Shown: positions 5,368 through 6,876 of the stretch, in pieces
How positions within the stretch are numbered: the first letter of the stretch is position 1
How the letters are laid out: each line of letters begins with the position of its first letter
From: Fibrobacter sp. UBA4375
Lineage (GTDB): Bacteria > Fibrobacterota > Fibrobacteria > Fibrobacterales > Fibrobacteraceae
Direction: 5' to 3'
Length of the DNA: 6,876 nt
NCBI GenBank assembly: GCA_002391195.1
Contig: DGRZ01000109.1
Coordinates: 1 to 6,876, forward strand
Notes under the pieces: model-generated
Told to the model about the DNA's origin: nothing
The model's database searches: none
What the model saw: only the letters and a program-made list of their open reading frames with translations
Made by a program: the position numbers and the translations under genes

Positions 5368-6594
5368 ATGACACCACTTATTTATTGGGGAGTGTCACGC
5401 GAGGCAGGCATATATCGCGTGGCGGTTCCAGACATATACGATGAACTTGCGCTCGAGCGCATCCGCATAGAATCGGGGTGCCGGGTTATACCCGAGCAGC
5501 ACAGCGAAAAGGAAATCCGCCAGATGATAAAGCAGGCGGCATGCGGGGGCGCGGACTGCATAAGCATTCCCGAGGCACCAAAACCCGGGGGCATCAAGAG
5601 CAATAGTTGGGAATCGGAGCCCATCATCAACCTGGTGGATTCGCTTATCGAGAAGGCGCAGGAACTGAAGGCGTCGGACATCCACCTGGAACCCGGTGAA
5701 AATACGTTCCGCGTGCGGTTCCGCATCGACGGAATGCTCGAGGACTACCGCGAACTGCCGGGATGGCTCGCCGAACCCGTGCTTATCCGGCTCAAGCTAC
5801 TCGCAAACGTAGACATTACCGAAAGGCGGCTCCCCCACGACGGGAGTTTCACGTTCCAGGGAATCTACCAGAACGTGAATATCCGGTTGAGCACGCTCCC
5901 CATACAGGCGGGCGAAAAGTGCGTACTCCGCCTGCTGCAATCGCAGGATAGCGGGCAGACGCTCGACAACCTCGATTTTACAGGCGAAATCCTGCACGCC
6001 TTCCGCGAGATATTCAACAAGCCTCAGGGACTATTCCTGATTACCGGACCCACGGGGAGCGGGAAAACCACCACGCTCTACGCGGGCCTCCGCGAGATAC
6101 TGCACCGGCAGGTGAACGTGACGACCATCGAGGACCCGGTAGAATACCCGCTGAAGGGGGCGAACCAGGTGCAGGTGAACGCGAAGTGCGGTTTCACGTT
6201 CGCTACCGCCATGCGGTCGATACTGCGCCAGGACCCGGACGTTATCCTCATCGGGGAAATCCGTGACGAGGAAACCGCGCGAATCGCCATACAGGCGGCA
6301 GAGACGGGCCACCTCGTGCTCTCCACGCTCCATACGAATAGCGCGAAGGCGGCTATCGACAGGCTACGCGATTTGGGCGTATTGCCCGAAGCCATCCGGG
6401 AATCGGTCCTCGGGATTGCCGCCCAGAGGCTGTTGCGCAAGAAGTCGCCCGGCGGATACAAAGGGCGAATCGCTGCCGTCGAACTGCTCCGGCCCGATGG
6501 AACGTTCGTGCAGGGTACATTGCACGAATATGCAGATAAACTAGCAGAAAGGGGAATTACCGACGCGGCAGAAATCCGGCGGGTACTCGGTTAA
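5368..6594 (+). CDS. GspE/PilB-family secretion ATPase, short form
   Basis: A 408-residue cytoplasmic ATPase of the type II secretion/type IV pilus family, which powers pseudopilus or pilus assembly. All nucleotide-binding motifs are intact: Walker A GPTGSGKTT (residues 227-235), Asp box TIEDPVEY (253-260), Walker B ILIGEIRDEE (293-302) and His box HLVLSTLHTN (315-324). Residues about 17-60 ('ALERIRIESGCRVIPEQHSE') resemble the second half of an MshEN/GspE N-terminal domain. The first half is missing, so the protein is shorter than the roughly 500-560 residues usual for the family. The Cys4 zinc motif normally following the 'QRLLR' region is absent, and the chain runs straight into 'GGYKGRIAAVELL'. 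An in-frame stop at 5320 rules out a longer ATG start. No other secretion or pilus gene is in the window, so GspE and PilB cannot be told apart. Confidence 0.9.
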   Translation: MTPLIYWGVSREAGIYRVAVPDIYDELALERIRIESGCRVIPEQHSEKEIRQMIKQAACGGADCISIPEAPKPGGIKSNSWESEPIINLVDSLIEKAQELKASDIHLEPGENTFRVRFRIDGMLEDYRELPGWLAEPVLIRLKLLANVDITERRLPHDGSFTFQGIYQNVNIRLSTLPIQAGEKCVLRLLQSQDSGQTLDNLDFTGEILHAFREIFNKPQGLFLITGPTGSGKTTTLYAGLREILHRQVNVTTIEDPVEYPLKGANQVQVNAKCGFTFATAMRSILRQDPDVILIGEIRDEETARIAIQAAETGHLVLSTLHTNSAKAAIDRLRDLGVLPEAIRESVLGIAAQRLLRKKSPGGYKGRIAAVELLRPDGTFVQGTLHEYADKLAERGITDAAEIRRVLG

Positions 6595-6606
6595 GCAACC
6601 GTTACC
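6582..6606. terminator. Weak hairpin spanning the convergent gene ends
   Basis: CGGTT (6588-6592) and AACCG (6597-6601) pair around AAGC. GGTA (6582-6585) and TACC (6603-6606) extend the stem past a small internal loop. It covers the ATPase stop codon and reaches the facing gene's stop. It could be a shared two-way terminator, but only a short GCTTTTC follows on the + strand, so support is weak. Confidence 0.25.
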
Positions 6607-6876
6607 GCTTTTCGGTTTCGGGTTCCTTCACGTAACGGATATTCTGGTGGATGACGCTACGCCTGCGGACCATCGTGGAATCTTCCGATTCGGGCTTGTA
6701 CTTGCAGGGTGCTACAAGCATAGCCGCGAGGTTCAGCGCCTGCGTGCTATCGAGTTGCGAGCAGTGCACGCCGTAATACGCCTCGCTTGCCGCCTCGCAC
6801 CCGAAAATGTCCTTGCCCCACTGGGCGTAATTCAGGTACAGTTCCAGAATGCGCTTTTTCCCGAGGTCGTATTCCA
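6602..6876 (-). CDS. mtgA: Monofunctional peptidoglycan glycosyltransferase (MtgA type), C-terminal part (partial)
   Basis: Read on the minus strand, the last 90 codons of this gene are visible, running off the right edge. The translation contains 'LGKKRILELYLNYAQWGK', 'IFGCEAASEAYYG' and 'LNLAAMLVAPCKYKP', the conserved C-terminal motifs of glycosyltransferase family 51, which polymerises lipid II into glycan strands at the inner membrane. The protein ends about 30 residues after the last conserved motif ('VRRRSVIHQNIRYVKEPETEKR' region), leaving no room for a transpeptidase domain. This points to the monofunctional MtgA rather than a PBP1-type enzyme. The catalytic Glu residues lie outside the window. 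It converges with the ATPase gene with 7 bases between stop codons. Confidence 0.87.
   Translation of the reverse strand, partial: EYDLGKKRILELYLNYAQWGKDIFGCEAASEAYYGVHCSQLDSTQALNLAAMLVAPCKYKPESEDSTMVRRRSVIHQNIRYVKEPETEKR

Noticed and set aside
5382..6461. Several minus-strand frames across the ATPase gene
   Set aside because: GC-rich coding DNA often leaves antisense frames open. None has a ribosome binding site or recognisable motif, and the + strand carries all ATPase motifs.

Overview
The window looks like chromosomal DNA from Fibrobacter (F. succinogenes or a close rumen relative). Three protein traits support this: a regulator of the TIGR02147 type first described as a Fibrobacter paralogous family, long Ser4/Ser5 linkers in exported proteins, and a C-terminal sorting domain of the 'VRIFDALGHMV...GNYIVRVN...' type usual in Fibrobacter secreted proteins. 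This assignment comes from recognition by eye, not from a database search.

Layout, left to right. (1) 2-670 (+): 3' end of an RND efflux pump gene covering the last membrane bundle, closed by a strong intrinsic terminator. (2) 834-1667 and 1682-2884 (+): a TIGR02147-type putative regulator and a 400-residue cysteine-rich lipoprotein, 14 bases apart and very probably one operon. (3) 2907-2951: a 14-codon mini-ORF with a good ribosome binding site, overlapped by a promoter. (4) 2977-5178 (+): a 733-residue exported protein with signal peptide, about eight GLUG-like repeats, a Ser-rich linker and a C-terminal sorting domain, closed by a terminator. (5) 5179-5367: an intergenic stretch with a 41-base AT-rich palindrome, flanked by a 13-base direct repeat made from the terminator's 3' half. 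(6) 5368-6594 (+): a short GspE/PilB-type secretion ATPase. (7) 6602-6876 (-): C-terminal end of a monofunctional peptidoglycan glycosyltransferase (MtgA type), tail-to-tail with the ATPase 7 bases away. No gap between genes exceeds 300 bases.

The middle (834-5178) looks like a cell-surface module: a cytoplasmic putative regulator, a lipoprotein anchored in the envelope, and a repeat-containing surface or secreted protein probably exported by the type IX pathway. That the three act together is inferred from order and strand only. The flanking genes (efflux pump, secretion ATPase, glycosyltransferase) are ordinary envelope functions. The passenger region of the 733-residue protein is strikingly AT-rich (27% GC in a hand-counted 60-base block), while its two secretion-related ends and the flanking genes are at 50-58%, so the gene looks mosaic.

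The best candidates for something undescribed are the regulator-lipoprotein-repeat protein neighbourhood, the mosaic repeat protein, the palindrome with its flanking repeats, and the twin inverted repeats just before the regulator gene.
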